Part shown: piece after piece, positions 1 to 7,373 of the stretch
Numbering within the stretch: the first letter of the stretch is position 1
Layout of the letters: each line of letters opens with the position of its first letter
Origin: Streptomyces sp. NRRL WC-3549
GTDB lineage: Bacteria; Actinomycetota; Actinomycetes; Streptomycetales; Streptomycetaceae
Length of the DNA: 15,266 nucleotides
NCBI RefSeq assembly: GCF_000721935.1
Contig: NZ_KL585407.1
Location: forward strand, 637-15,902
Reading direction: 5' to 3'
Translations under genes and position numbers: made by a program
The notes under the pieces: generated by a model
What the model was told of the DNA's origin: nothing
The model's input: the letters and a program-made list of their open reading frames with translations, nothing else
The model's database searches: none

Positions 1-2
1 GA

Positions 3-584
3 GTCCCTCCGCCGGTGACCGCCGTCTCCGCCCCCGAAACCGGCGCGTCGTCGTCCGCCTCGTCGAAGGTCGCGCCGTCACCGTCCGCGGCCGCCGCCAA
101 CCCGGGACTGCCCGGGTCGGAGCCCTCGCGCATCTCGATCCGGTCGATCGCCGTCGACGCGCCCTTCACACCCCTCTCCATCGGTTCCTCGGGCCAGCTC
201 GACGCGCCGCCGGCCAACGACGCGAACCTGGTCGGCTGGTTCAAGGACGGGGCGACCCCGGGCGAGCGCGGCACCTCGGTGGTCGCCGGACACGTCGACA
301 CCAAGACGGGACCCGCGGTCTTCCTGCTCCTGAGCACCCTCAAGACGGGGAACACGGTCGACATCACCCGCAAGGACGGCGTCGTCGCCACTTTCAAGGT
401 CGACGCCGTCGAGACCTTCAGCAAGGCAGACTTCCCCAGCGACCGTGTCTACTCGGACAACGGCACCGCCCAGTTGCGGCTGATCACCTGCGGCGGTGTG
501 TACGACAAGAAGGCGAAGGACTACAAGGACAACGTGGTCGTCTTCGCCCACTTGGACTCCGCCGGGAAGGCCAAGAAGGGCTGA
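3..584 (+). CDS. Class F sortase, 5'-truncated by window edge
   Basis: This is probably an extracytoplasmic, membrane-anchored cysteine transpeptidase or hydrolase of the actinobacterial class F sortases, whose substrates are mostly unknown. The reading frame is open to the window edge, and its first residues are a Pro/Ala/Ser-rich stretch typical of the linker after an N-terminal membrane anchor, so the true start lies upstream; the GTG at 15 is unlikely to be it. The catalytic His is in the VVAGHVDT motif (codon 291-293) and the catalytic Cys in LRLITCGG (codon 489-491). The family-typical NVVVFAHL strand closes the domain near the C-terminus. The gene converges on the aquaporin gene, with a strong hairpin 43 nt after its stop. 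No LPXTG-type substrate gene is visible nearby. Family assignment is confident; the substrate is unknown. Confidence 0.9.
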   Translation, partial: VPPPVTAVSAPETGASSSASSKVAPSPSAAAANPGLPGSEPSRISIRSIAVDAPFTPLSIGSSGQLDAPPANDANLVGWFKDGATPGERGTSVVAGHVDTKTGPAVFLLLSTLKTGNTVDITRKDGVVATFKVDAVETFSKADFPSDRVYSDNGTAQLRLITCGGVYDKKAKDYKDNVVVFAHLDSAGKAKKG

Positions 585-626
585 GCCGCGCCCGGCCCGG
601 GAACGCAGCCGCCCGGGCGCGCACGA

Positions 627-658
627 CGAAGGGCCGCCCGCGTGCGGGCGGCCCTTCG
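627..658. terminator. Bidirectional hairpin terminator between convergent sortase and aquaporin genes
   Basis: A perfect 14-bp stem (627-640 paired with 645-658) closes a CGTG tetraloop. The arms begin CGAAGGGCC and end GGCCCTTCG. It lies between two convergent stop codons (584 and 674), so it probably ends both transcripts. There is no U-tract, as is common for terminators in high-GC actinobacteria. Confidence 0.8.
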
Positions 659-673
659 CCTGTGGCCCGGCGC

Positions 674-1543
674 TCACTCCAGGTTGTCGTCGCGGTGCGG
701 CGGTCCCGGGCGGTGCGCCGCGTCCGGTGTGCCGCCCGGGGACTCCGAGGCGGGGACCGGCGGCCGGTCGGCCGCCGCGTGGTCCGTGCCCGGCAGGCCG
801 TGCGTCAGGAAGTGCACGACGACCGCGATGACCGCGCCCACCAGCGGGGCGACCAGGAACAGCCACACCTGGCTCATCGCGTTGTTCTCGGCGAAGACGG
901 CCGGGCCGAGGGCCCGCGCCGGGTTCACCGAGGTGCCCGTGAGCGGAATGCCCAGCAGGTGGATGACGGCGAGGCTCAGGCCGATCGCGATACCGGCCGG
1001 TCCCTTGGCGCCCTTGCCGTGCGTCGTGCAGAGCACCACGAAGACGAGCAGGGCGGTGAGGATCGTCTCCGCGAGGAAGGCGCCCCCCGCCGAGATGCGC
1101 ACGAGGGAGTTGGCTCCGTACCCGTCGCTGCCGAAGGAGCCCCGCCCGGCCACCTGGAAGACCGGGACGCTGTCGGCCAGCCAGGCCAGCAGCCCGGCCC
1201 CGGCGAGACCGCCCGCGAGCTGGGCCACCCAGTAGCAGAGGCCCGTGACGGGCGTGATGCGCCGGCCCAGCACCATGCCCAGGGTCACCGCCGGGTTGAC
1301 GTGGCAGCCGGAGATCGGGCCGATCGCGTAGACGAGGGCCAGCAGGACGAAGCCGAAGGCGAGCGCGATGCCGAGGACCCCCACGAAGGGCTCGGCGAAG
1401 ACCGCCACCCCGACCGCGAAGAAGACCAGCAGGAGGGTGCCGAAGAACTCGGCGACGAGTGCGCGCGGGTCGACCTCCAGGGCCCGCCGTCTCGTGGCGG
1501 ACGGGGAGGAGGCGTCCTGTGGAGCCGTCGTGGTTGTGCTCAT
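674..1543 (-). CDS. aqpZ: Aquaporin Z-like water channel (MIP family)
   Basis: This is an integral membrane channel for passive water flux. Both MIP half-helix motifs are present: NPAVT (N83-P84-A85) and NPARA (N207-P208-A209). The selectivity-filter positions known for E. coli AqpZ (Phe, His, Thr, Arg) align here as F63, H195, T204 and R210. That indicates a water-selective pore rather than a glycerol facilitator. Six hydrophobic segments are evident. At 289 aa the protein is longer than E. coli AqpZ because of a charged N-terminal extension of about 25 residues and a Pro/Asp-rich C-terminal tail of about 40. The ATG at 1543 is preceded by a GAAGAGG-type ribosome site. Upstream (about 1605-1640) lies an unusually AT-rich patch for this genome, which probably holds the promoter, although I could not assign clear hexamers. 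Confidence 0.93.
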   Translation of the reverse strand: MSTTTTAPQDASSPSATRRRALEVDPRALVAEFFGTLLLVFFAVGVAVFAEPFVGVLGIALAFGFVLLALVYAIGPISGCHVNPAVTLGMVLGRRITPVTGLCYWVAQLAGGLAGAGLLAWLADSVPVFQVAGRGSFGSDGYGANSLVRISAGGAFLAETILTALLVFVVLCTTHGKGAKGPAGIAIGLSLAVIHLLGIPLTGTSVNPARALGPAVFAENNAMSQVWLFLVAPLVGAVIAVVVHFLTHGLPGTDHAAADRPPVPASESPGGTPDAAHRPGPPHRDDNLE

Positions 1544-1704
1544 GAAAACCTCTTCGTGGGTGATCGAGAGCCGGGCGCAGCAGGGCCGGGAACTACTCCT
1601 TTCACCCTTTGTGCGCTTATCAGGTTTTTTCCACCGTAAGGGCAGGGCCCTCCGGTGTCGCGCAGGGCCATGGGAGGCCCCGAGTACATGGGGGAGTGCG
1701 GTGG

Positions 1705-2265
1705 TCAGCCGGTGCTGTCGCCGTCTTCCTCCGCGAGGGCCACCTGGTGCAGGGTGCGTCCGGTGCGGGCCGAGCGTGCGTGGCGGGGGTCGGGCGTGCC
1801 CGGCCGGTCGTGGACGGCCTCGCGGTCGTTGGCCTTGATCAGCAGCCAGGCCTCCGGCCCCGGGTTGTCCTCCTCGTCGCCCACCCGGAAGCGGGTGAGG
1901 GCGAATTCGCCGTGCAGCTTCGTCCCGTCCAGCCAGAACGTCGCGTGCCCGCGCTCCAGGGACTCGTCGAACGGCAGGGGCGAGCCGTCCGGCGCGTGGC
2001 CGAGCGGCCGGTAGGTCCCCTGGTCCCAGACGATGACCGTGCCGCTGCCCTGCTCGTCCGCCGGGATGACCCCTTCGAAGGTCCGGTACTCCAGCGGGTG
2101 GTCGTCCGTCGGCACGGCCAGCCGTTTGTCGCGTGGATTGTCCGACGGGCCGCGCGGGACGGCCCAGGATCTGAGCACGCCGTCCACCTCCAGCCGGAAG
2201 TCGAAGTGCATCCGCCGGGCGTCGTGGATCTGCACCACGAAACGCTGTGCGCCGTCACTGCTCAC
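1705..2265 (-). CDS. Stand-alone LigD-type 3'-phosphoesterase domain protein
   Basis: The 186-residue protein consists essentially of the 3'-phosphoesterase (PE) module of the bacterial NHEJ ligase LigD. That module trims 3'-ribonucleotides and 3'-phosphates at DNA ends in a metal-dependent reaction. The block QIHDARRMHFDFRLE supplies H14, H20, D22 and R24, and DDHPLEY supplies H56. This spacing (H-x5-H-x-D-x-R, then H 32 residues later) matches the catalytic cluster of Pseudomonas LigD PE. A GSGTVIVWDQGTY strand follows. No polymerase or ligase domain and no ku gene is present in the window. The GTG start at 2265 has a good AAGGAG ribosome site 6 nt upstream. The C-terminal 25 residues are low-complexity and charged. 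It diverges from the GH16 gene across 270 bp. Confidence 0.9.
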   Translation of the reverse strand: MSSDGAQRFVVQIHDARRMHFDFRLEVDGVLRSWAVPRGPSDNPRDKRLAVPTDDHPLEYRTFEGVIPADEQGSGTVIVWDQGTYRPLGHAPDGSPLPFDESLERGHATFWLDGTKLHGEFALTRFRVGDEEDNPGPEAWLLIKANDREAVHDRPGTPDPRHARSARTGRTLHQVALAEEDGDSTG

Positions 2266-2394
2266 GTGCTGCTCCTTCCGCCCCGCGGGAAGCGTGGCCG
2301 CGACGCCCGCCCCGGCGCCGTCGCGTCCCCGTCCCCCACTGTGCCGCCGCGCCGCCCCGTCCGCCTCCGGTGCCGTCCCGTCCGTACCGCACCC

Positions 2395-2424
2395 TTGACG
2401 GCTTTCGCCGCGCCCCCCTTAAAT
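2395..2424 (+). promoter_or_regulatory. Candidate HrdB-type promoter of the GH16 gene
   Basis: TTGACG (2395-2400) matches the -35 consensus at 5 of 6 positions. TTAAAT (2419-2424) matches the -10 at 4 of 6 with an 18-bp spacer. It is one of the few AT-rich spots in the divergent intergenic region and points to a leader of roughly 105 nt before the ATG at 2536. Confidence 0.5.
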
Positions 2425-2485
2425 CAAGTGTTGAAGCATTCGCGCCGGGGCAGGTGTGTCCGTGTTCACTTCTCGGCGCGGGTGT

Positions 2486-2499
2486 GTCATGAGCATGAC
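2486..2499. promoter_or_regulatory. Dyad GTCATG-AG-CATGAC, possible operator in the GH16 leader
   Basis: A perfect 6-bp inverted repeat with a 2-bp centre lies downstream of the candidate promoter and 36 bp before the GH16 start. Its position would suit a repressor roadblock site. It does not match the CebR-type operator (TGGGAGCGCTCCCA) or the DasR dre consensus, so the binding protein is unknown. A 14-bp dyad can occur by chance. Confidence 0.35.
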
Positions 2500-2535
2500 C
2501 CCACTCGTGCTCCGTCCGCCTCCGGAAGAGAAGTG

Positions 2536-3459
2536 ATGACCGTGCCCACCTCCCCCCACGACGGCAGGCCGGCGGCGAAGCCGCGCCGTGCCACGCTGTA
2601 CGCGCTGTCCCTGCTGTGCTGTTCGGCCCTCCTGACCGCACTGCCGGCCGGAGCCTCCGCGGCACCCGCCTCCGGCGCCGCCGGCCCCCTTCCCGCCCGT
2701 GACGCGGCGGCGTCCGCCGCCGTCGTGTTCGCCGACGAGTTCGACGGACCCGCGGGCTCCGCGGTGGACGGCGGCAAGTGGCAGATCGAGACGGGTGACA
2801 ACGTCGACAACCACGAGCGGCAGTACTACACGCAGGGCAACGACAACGCCGCCCTCGACGGCCAGGGACACCTCGTCATCACGGCCCGCAAGGAGAACCC
2901 CGGCAACTACCAGTGCTGGTACGGAACCTGCGAGTACACCTCGTCACGCCTGAACACCGCCGGCCGGTTCACCCAGACCTACGGGCACGTCGAGGCCCGC
3001 ATGAAGGTGCCGCGCGGGCAGGGCATGTGGCCCGCCTTCTGGATGCTCGGGGCCGACATAGGTGACGTCGGGTGGCCCAACAGCGGGGAGATCGACGTCA
3101 TGGAGAACGTCGGTTTCGAGCCGGACACCGTCCACGGCACCCTGCACGGCCCCGGCTACTCGGGATCCGGCGGCATCGGTGCCGGCTACACGCTCCCGGG
3201 CGGGGCGGCGTTCGCCGACGACTTCCACACGTTCGCGGTCGACTGGGCCCCCGACTCGGTCACGTGGTCCGTCGACGGCACCGTCTACCAGCAGCGCACC
3301 CCGGCCGACCTCAACGGCAGCCCCTGGGTGTTCGACAAGCCGTTCTTCCTGATCCTCAACCTCGCCGTCGGCGGCTACTGGCCCGGCGACCCGGACGGCG
3401 GCACCGCCTTCCCCCAGGAGCTCGTCGTGGACTACGTCCGCGTCACCACCGACGGCTGA
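2536..3459 (+). CDS. Secreted glycoside hydrolase family 16 endo-beta-1,3-glucanase-like enzyme
   Basis: This is a secreted retaining beta-glucanase, probably acting on laminarin-like or curdlan-like beta-1,3-glucans of fungal or algal cell walls. The 307-residue product starts with a Sec signal peptide: basic PKPRR, hydrophobic core at about residues 20-38, and likely cleavage after GASA near residue 42. The GH16 catalytic signature EIDVMEN is intact, with nucleophile E185, D187 and acid/base E190. Further family blocks are GQGMWPAFWMLG, GTLHGPGYSG, FHTFAVDW and ILNLAVGGYWPG. There is no carbohydrate-binding module or C-terminal anchor. The ATG at 2536 was chosen because a GGAAGAGAAG ribosome site precedes it and the signal peptide begins just after; the frame is open much further upstream, but that part is non-coding. 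GH16 is certain; exact substrate is inferred. Confidence 0.93.
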   Translation: MTVPTSPHDGRPAAKPRRATLYALSLLCCSALLTALPAGASAAPASGAAGPLPARDAAASAAVVFADEFDGPAGSAVDGGKWQIETGDNVDNHERQYYTQGNDNAALDGQGHLVITARKENPGNYQCWYGTCEYTSSRLNTAGRFTQTYGHVEARMKVPRGQGMWPAFWMLGADIGDVGWPNSGEIDVMENVGFEPDTVHGTLHGPGYSGSGGIGAGYTLPGGAAFADDFHTFAVDWAPDSVTWSVDGTVYQQRTPADLNGSPWVFDKPFFLILNLAVGGYWPGDPDGGTAFPQELVVDYVRVTTDG

Positions 3460-3484
3460 CACCGCCGTCACGGCCCCGGCGTCC

Positions 3485-3509
3485 GGCCCCCGGGAACGAC
3501 TTCCGGGCC
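3485..3509. terminator. Imperfect hairpin after the GH16 gene
   Basis: GGCCCCCGGGAA is followed after a 4-nt loop by TTCCGGGCC, giving a stem with one-base bulges 26 nt past the GH16 stop. It could separate GH16 transcription from the aldo/keto reductase promoter downstream. The bulges make this tentative. Confidence 0.35.
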
Positions 3510-3545
3510 GGGCACCGGGGTACTTCCGCCGAGGCCGCGCCGACG

Positions 3546-3551
3546 TAGAGT
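3546..3551 (+). promoter_or_regulatory. -10 box TAGAGT of a likely leaderless aldo/keto reductase transcript
   Basis: TAGAGT ends 7 nt before the ATG at 3559, so transcription would begin at or beside the A of the start codon. No Shine-Dalgarno sequence lies between. A -35 element is weak (ACTTCC at 3522-3527, 18-bp spacer). The same box and geometry recur upstream of ung (12456) and, as TAGCAT, before the CbiX-like gene (11191). Confidence 0.6.
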
Positions 3552-3558
3552 GACCCGC

Positions 3559-4542
3559 ATGGAGCAGCGCACACTCGGCAGGACCGGCCGTGACGTATCG
3601 GTCGTGGGACAGGGCACGTGGCAACTGGGCGGCGACTGGGGCGAGGTGCGGGAGGCCGACGCCTTCGGTGTTCTGGACGCCGCGGTCGAATCAGGCGTCA
3701 CCTTCTTCGACACCGCGGACGTGTACGGCGACGGCCGCAGCGAACAACTCATCGGCCGCTACCTCAAGGACCGGCCGGACGCGGACGTCTTCGTCGCGAC
3801 GAAGATGGGCCGGCGTGCCGACCAGATCCCGCAGAACTACGTACTCGACAACTTCCGTACCTGGAACGACCGCTCACGCGCCAACCTCGGCGTCGACACG
3901 CTCGACCTGGTCCAGCTGCACTGCCCGCCGACGGCCGTCTACGCGTCCGACGAGGTCTACGACGCGCTGGACACGCTCGTGGCCGAACAGCGCGTCGCCG
4001 CCTACGCGGTGAGCGTCGAGACGTGCGCCGAGGCGCTCACCGCCATCGCCCGGCCCGGTGTCGCGAGCGTCCAGATCATCCTCAACCCGTTCCGTCTCAA
4101 GCCGCTGGACGAGGTGCTCCCCGCGGCCGTCGAGGCGGGGGTCGGCATCATCGCACGGGTTCCCCTGGCCTCCGGCCTGCTGTCGGGGAAGTACACCGCT
4201 GACACCGTCTTCGCGCCCGAGGACCACCGGACCTACAACCGCCACGGCGAGGCGTTCGACCAGGGCGAGACGTTCTCCGGCGTCGACTACGCGACCGGTG
4301 TGGCCGCGGCGGCCGAGTTCGCGGGGCTCGCCCCCGAGGGCGCCACCCCCGCGCAGACCGCCTTGCGCTGGGTCGTCCAGCAACCCGGTGTCACCAGCGT
4401 CATCCCGGGGGCGCGGTCGGTGGAGCAGGCACGCGCCAACGCCGCGGCCGCCTCACTGCCGGAGCTCCCGCAGAGCACCCTGGACGCGGTGCGCGACCTG
4501 TACGACCGGAGCATCCGCGCACAGGTGCACGACCGCTGGTGA
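3559..4542 (+). CDS. Aldo/keto reductase family oxidoreductase
   Basis: This is a cytoplasmic NADPH-dependent reductase of carbonyl compounds with an (alpha/beta)8 barrel. The catalytic tetrad is complete: D51 and Y56 in FFDTADVYGDGRSE, K82 in VATKMG and H121 in DLVQLHCPP. The C-terminal cofactor-binding region reads TSVIPGARSVEQARANAAA, typical of the YhdN/general-stress-type AKRs. At 327 aa it has normal family length. The ATG at 3559 is preferred over an in-frame GTG at 3550, because the -10 box TAGAGT overlaps that GTG and would place the transcript start at the ATG. The gene converges on the kinase, with one base (4543) between the two stop codons, so no terminator fits between them. The physiological substrate cannot be deduced. 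Confidence 0.93.
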   Translation: MEQRTLGRTGRDVSVVGQGTWQLGGDWGEVREADAFGVLDAAVESGVTFFDTADVYGDGRSEQLIGRYLKDRPDADVFVATKMGRRADQIPQNYVLDNFRTWNDRSRANLGVDTLDLVQLHCPPTAVYASDEVYDALDTLVAEQRVAAYAVSVETCAEALTAIARPGVASVQIILNPFRLKPLDEVLPAAVEAGVGIIARVPLASGLLSGKYTADTVFAPEDHRTYNRHGEAFDQGETFSGVDYATGVAAAAEFAGLAPEGATPAQTALRWVVQQPGVTSVIPGARSVEQARANAAAASLPELPQSTLDAVRDLYDRSIRAQVHDRW

Positions 4543-4543
4543 C

Positions 4544-5768
4544 CTACTCGTCGTCGTCCTCGTCCTCGTCGTCGTCCTGCTGAGCGTTCTGCCGGGGCTC
4601 GTCCCCGGCGGAACCGGCGGCCGGTGCCTCGACCCCCGCGGTGGGGGTGGTTCCCTGCTCGGGGGTGTCGGGGGTGTCCGGCGAGAACAGCACCGTTCCG
4701 AGGTACACCGCCGCGATGAAGGCGATCGTCCCGGCGACGGCGCTCGCCACACGCGGGCGGCGCCGGATGGCCTCGCTCGTGCTGAGTCTTCGGGTGGGAG
4801 CCGACCTCGCGGCCCGGGGGGCCGGCGCCGCCCGCCGGCCGGTACGTCGACACGCCACCCGTGGCCGGGTTCACCGGGGACGCCGAGGGCGCCGGGGGGG
4901 CCGGCCGGGGGGCGGACGGCACCGGCGCCGGCCGGTGCTGGGGCAGCGGCTCGGGGCGGCCCCGCCAGGCGTCCGTGCGGAACCAGTCGGAGACCTGCTG
5001 GGCGGTCGGCCGTTCCTCGGGCTTCTTCGCCAGCAGACCCAGGAGGTACGAGTCGAAGGCGGGGGAGATGTCGACCCCGCGCCGGCGCACCGGGACCGGC
5101 GGTGTGTCCACGTGCTGGTAGAGCGTCGCCGTCGCCGTGTCCGACCGGAACGGCGGCTGCCCGACGAGCAACTGGTAGATGACACAGCCGAGGGAGTACA
5201 TGTCCGAGGCCGAGTCGGCCGTGCGCCCCAGCGCCCGCTCCGGGGCCAGGTACAGGCTGGTGCCGACGATGTGGCCGGCCGTGGTCAGCGCCGTCGAGGG
5301 GTCGTCGACGAACTGGGCGATGCCGAAGTCACCGATCTTCACCGTGCCTTCGGCGTCCAGCATCAGGTTGCCCGGCTTGATGTCGCGGTGCACGATGCCC
5401 TGGCGGTGCGCGGCGGCCAGCCCGGCGGCGGCCTGGCCGGCGATGTGGGCGACCTGCTCGGGGTCGACCATCTCCTGGGACTCCAGCAGGTCGCCCAGGC
5501 TCTGGCCCTCGACCAGCTCCATGACCAGGTAGAAGCGGTCCTCCCACGCCCCGAAGTCGAACACCGCGACCAGGTGAGGGTGGCTCAGACGTGCGGCCGT
5601 CTGCGCCTCCAGACGGAACCTGGCGGTCGCGGAGGCGTCGGCCTGGTCGCCGAGCAGCAGCTTCACCGCCACGGCCCGTCCCAGTACCTCGTCCGTCGCG
5701 CGCCACACCTCACCCATGCCGCCACGGCCGATGGGGGATATCAAACGGTACCGACCAGCTACCAGCAC
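4544..5768 (-). CDS. Membrane-anchored Ser/Thr protein kinase (PknB/Hanks type), split by a frameshift
   Basis: This is a transmembrane signalling kinase. The N-terminal kinase domain (about residues 1-265) has the glycine loop GRGGMGEV (14-21), K36, E54, HRDIKPGN (D129) and DFG (D147). A Pro/Ala-rich linker follows. The original frame then runs past the expected end into the antisense strand of the aldo/keto reductase, stopping only at 4287, and loses the membrane segment. The neighbouring frame at 4544-4815 instead encodes the expected juxtamembrane stretch, a TM helix (VASAVAGTIAFIAAVYLGTV) and an acidic tail (DDDEDEDDDE). Removing one base from the C6 run at 4816-4821 joins the two parts into a 407-residue protein. 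The GTG start fits the family-typical MLVAGRYRLI; the ribosome site is weak. No extracellular PASTA or sensor domain is present: the outside part is only a short acidic tail. Confidence 0.88.
4816..4821 (-). other. Frameshift point in the kinase gene (C6 run on the coding strand)
   Basis: On the coding strand the kinase frame reads GGC CCC CCG GGC, whereas the frame encoding the TM helix needs GGC CCC CGG GCC. One surplus C explains the split exactly: 1225 nt minus 1 is divisible by 3. Sequencing error in a homopolymer, a real mutation, or +1 slippage on CCC-C proline codons would all give this pattern. Confidence 0.75.
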
Positions 5769-5922
5769 CTGTGCACACCAATCTCGAACTGTGGCCTGCT
5801 CTCCGACTGCCGCGGCGGCGACCTCATCGGGCTCAGCGGCTCGGTACGGTGCGTGGGGGTGCGCGACATGATCAGCTTATCGGTCCCGTGGACCTGTGTT
5901 CGCCCGGGCGGCCCCATCCGGC

Positions 5923-6660
5923 TCAGGTCGGCCGGTGCGGGGCCCCGGCCACCCGGCCGAGTGGCCGGTTCCATTCGCCCGTGAGCCGTTCGAGCACCGC
6001 GTCCGCCTCGAACTCCCGCTGTCCGCCCGGGAAGAGGAGATCCGCGGAGCGGAACGCGGGGTCGTCCGCGCTCGCCTCGGCGTACGGGACCGCCACACAG
6101 CGCATGCCCGCGGCCCTGGCGGCCTCGACGCCCGGCACGGCGTCCTCCAGCACCACGCAGGAGGCCGGTTCGGCTCCCAGCCGCCGGGCCGCCTCCAGGA
6201 AGACGTCGGGCGCCGGCTTGCCGTGCGCCACCTCCTCCGCCGACACGTACAGCGGCAGATGTGCGTCCAGCCCGGTCACCGCGAGCGTGGCCGCGATCAC
6301 CGCCCGGGAGGAGCCCGAGGCCACCGCCATCGCCACCCCGCGCGCGTGCAGCCGCTCCACCAGGACCCGCATCCGGGGGAAGGCCTCGGTCGACCGGCCG
6401 GCGAGCTCCAGGTACAGGGCGTTCTTGCCGGCCAGCAGTTCGTCGACCGGCGCCTCGATGCCGTACTCCGCGCGCAGGGCGGTGAGGGTCTCGCGGGTGC
6501 CGACCCCGATGAAGCGGGCGTGGTCCTCCCAGCCGAAGTCCTGGACGCCGTACCGGGCGAGGAGGCGGCGCCCCGCCTCGTAGTAGTTCGGTTCGCTGTC
6601 GACGAGGGTGCCGTCGAGGTCGAAGAGGACCGAGGGGGCCGGGGTGTGCGCGGAACTCAT
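5923..6660 (-). CDS. HAD superfamily phosphatase / beta-phosphoglucomutase-like hydrolase
   Basis: This is a cytoplasmic hydrolase that probably removes phosphate from a small phosphorylated metabolite such as a sugar phosphate. Haloacid dehalogenase motif I is FDLDGTLVDSE (nucleophile D14, acid/base D16), motif II is S115 in VASGSS, motif III is K148 in GKPAPDVF, and motif IV is E172-D173 in VLEDAVPGVEAA. Residues 24-95 form a helical C1 cap, placing it with the beta-phosphoglucomutase/2-deoxyglucose-6-phosphatase group. The ATG overlaps the upstream Lrp/AsnC stop codon (ATGA), so the two genes are probably translationally coupled. The final 20 or so residues are low-complexity. It could also be a mutase; motifs alone do not separate phosphatase from mutase. 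Confidence 0.9.
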   Translation of the reverse strand: MSSAHTPAPSVLFDLDGTLVDSEPNYYEAGRRLLARYGVQDFGWEDHARFIGVGTRETLTALRAEYGIEAPVDELLAGKNALYLELAGRSTEAFPRMRVLVERLHARGVAMAVASGSSRAVIAATLAVTGLDAHLPLYVSAEEVAHGKPAPDVFLEAARRLGAEPASCVVLEDAVPGVEAARAAGMRCVAVPYAEASADDPAFRSADLLFPGGQREFEADAVLERLTGEWNRPLGRVAGAPHRPT

Positions 6661-7166
6661 GGGGCCAGCATGCCAGGGGCCGGCCGGCCGGAACTCTCGG
6701 CGGTCCGGCCCACGGCCTCGACCAGCGGCAGGACCCGGTGGGGCACCCGCTCGCGGAGCGCCACCTCGGTACGGGTCCTGACCACGCCCGGGAGCTGGAT
6801 CAGCCGCTGGATCACGTCTTCCAGATGGCCGTTGTCACGCGCGACGACCCGGGTCAGGAGGTCGCCGCCTCCTGTGGTGGAGAACACCTCGATGATCTGC
6901 GGGACGGCCGCGAGGGCTTCCCCGACCTCGTCGAGGTGGCCCTGGGTGACTTCCAGGTGGACGAAGGCCAGCACCGGGTGGCCGAGCGCCGCGGGGGAGA
7001 GCGAGGGCCCGGTGCCGGTGATCACACCGTCCCGCTCCAGCCGGTCCAGCCTGGCCTGGAGGGTGCCGCGGGCCACGCCGAGGATGCGCGCGTACTCCCG
7101 GACGCTGGTGCGCGGCTGCTCGATGAGCAGCCGCAGGATGCGGGTGTCGAGGACGTCCACCGCCAT
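6657..7166 (-). CDS. Lrp/AsnC family transcriptional regulator
   Basis: This DNA-binding regulator probably senses an amino acid or related small molecule. Residues 1-50 carry the AsnC-type helix-turn-helix (LDTRILRLLIEQPRTSV, then a recognition helix in ARGTLQARLDRLERDGVI). The C-terminal half is the RAM effector and oligomerisation domain (VLAFVHLEVTQG, then TGGGDLLTRVVARD). At 169 aa it has usual family length. The frame is open further upstream, but the ATG at 7166 gives the canonical N-terminus MAVDVLDTRI and has a GGGAGG ribosome site 11 nt before it. The stop overlaps the HAD phosphatase start by 4 nt. It diverges from the FUSC membrane protein gene, a common arrangement for a regulator and its target transporter; that link is inference. 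Confidence 0.92.
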   Translation of the reverse strand: MAVDVLDTRILRLLIEQPRTSVREYARILGVARGTLQARLDRLERDGVITGTGPSLSPAALGHPVLAFVHLEVTQGHLDEVGEALAAVPQIIEVFSTTGGGDLLTRVVARDNGHLEDVIQRLIQLPGVVRTRTEVALRERVPHRVLPLVEAVGRTAESSGRPAPGMLAP

Positions 7167-7373
7167 GTCTCCGACTGCCTCCCGCCGACCGGGACCCACG
7201 GCCCGCTTCCGGGACAGCTTACGGCCCGGTGCGCGGGAGGGCGGATCAGACCGCCGGAGGGCCGTGCCGCCGTTCCCGGCGGGTGTGCGGCGACGGCTGC
7301 GGCACCTCGCCGGGACCTCCTCGTCGGACCCCGGCCGCCCGGCGCGGGGGCGCGGTGATGGCCGATGGCTGCT

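Noticed and set aside
1609..2535. In-frame upstream extension of the GH16 reading frame
   Set aside because: It runs antisense to the 3'-phosphoesterase gene, encodes no recognisable sequence, and the signal peptide plus ribosome site fix the start at 2536.
4544..4585. Short GTC/CTC repeat as a microsatellite or regulatory repeat
   Set aside because: It is explained as the codons of the acidic Asp/Glu tail of the kinase on the minus strand.
4894..4906. G7 and G6 runs in the kinase linker as further frameshift sites
   Set aside because: The kinase frame continues through them into a plausible Pro/Ala linker (VNPATGGVSTYRP), so no frame change is needed here, although the low complexity means it cannot be excluded.
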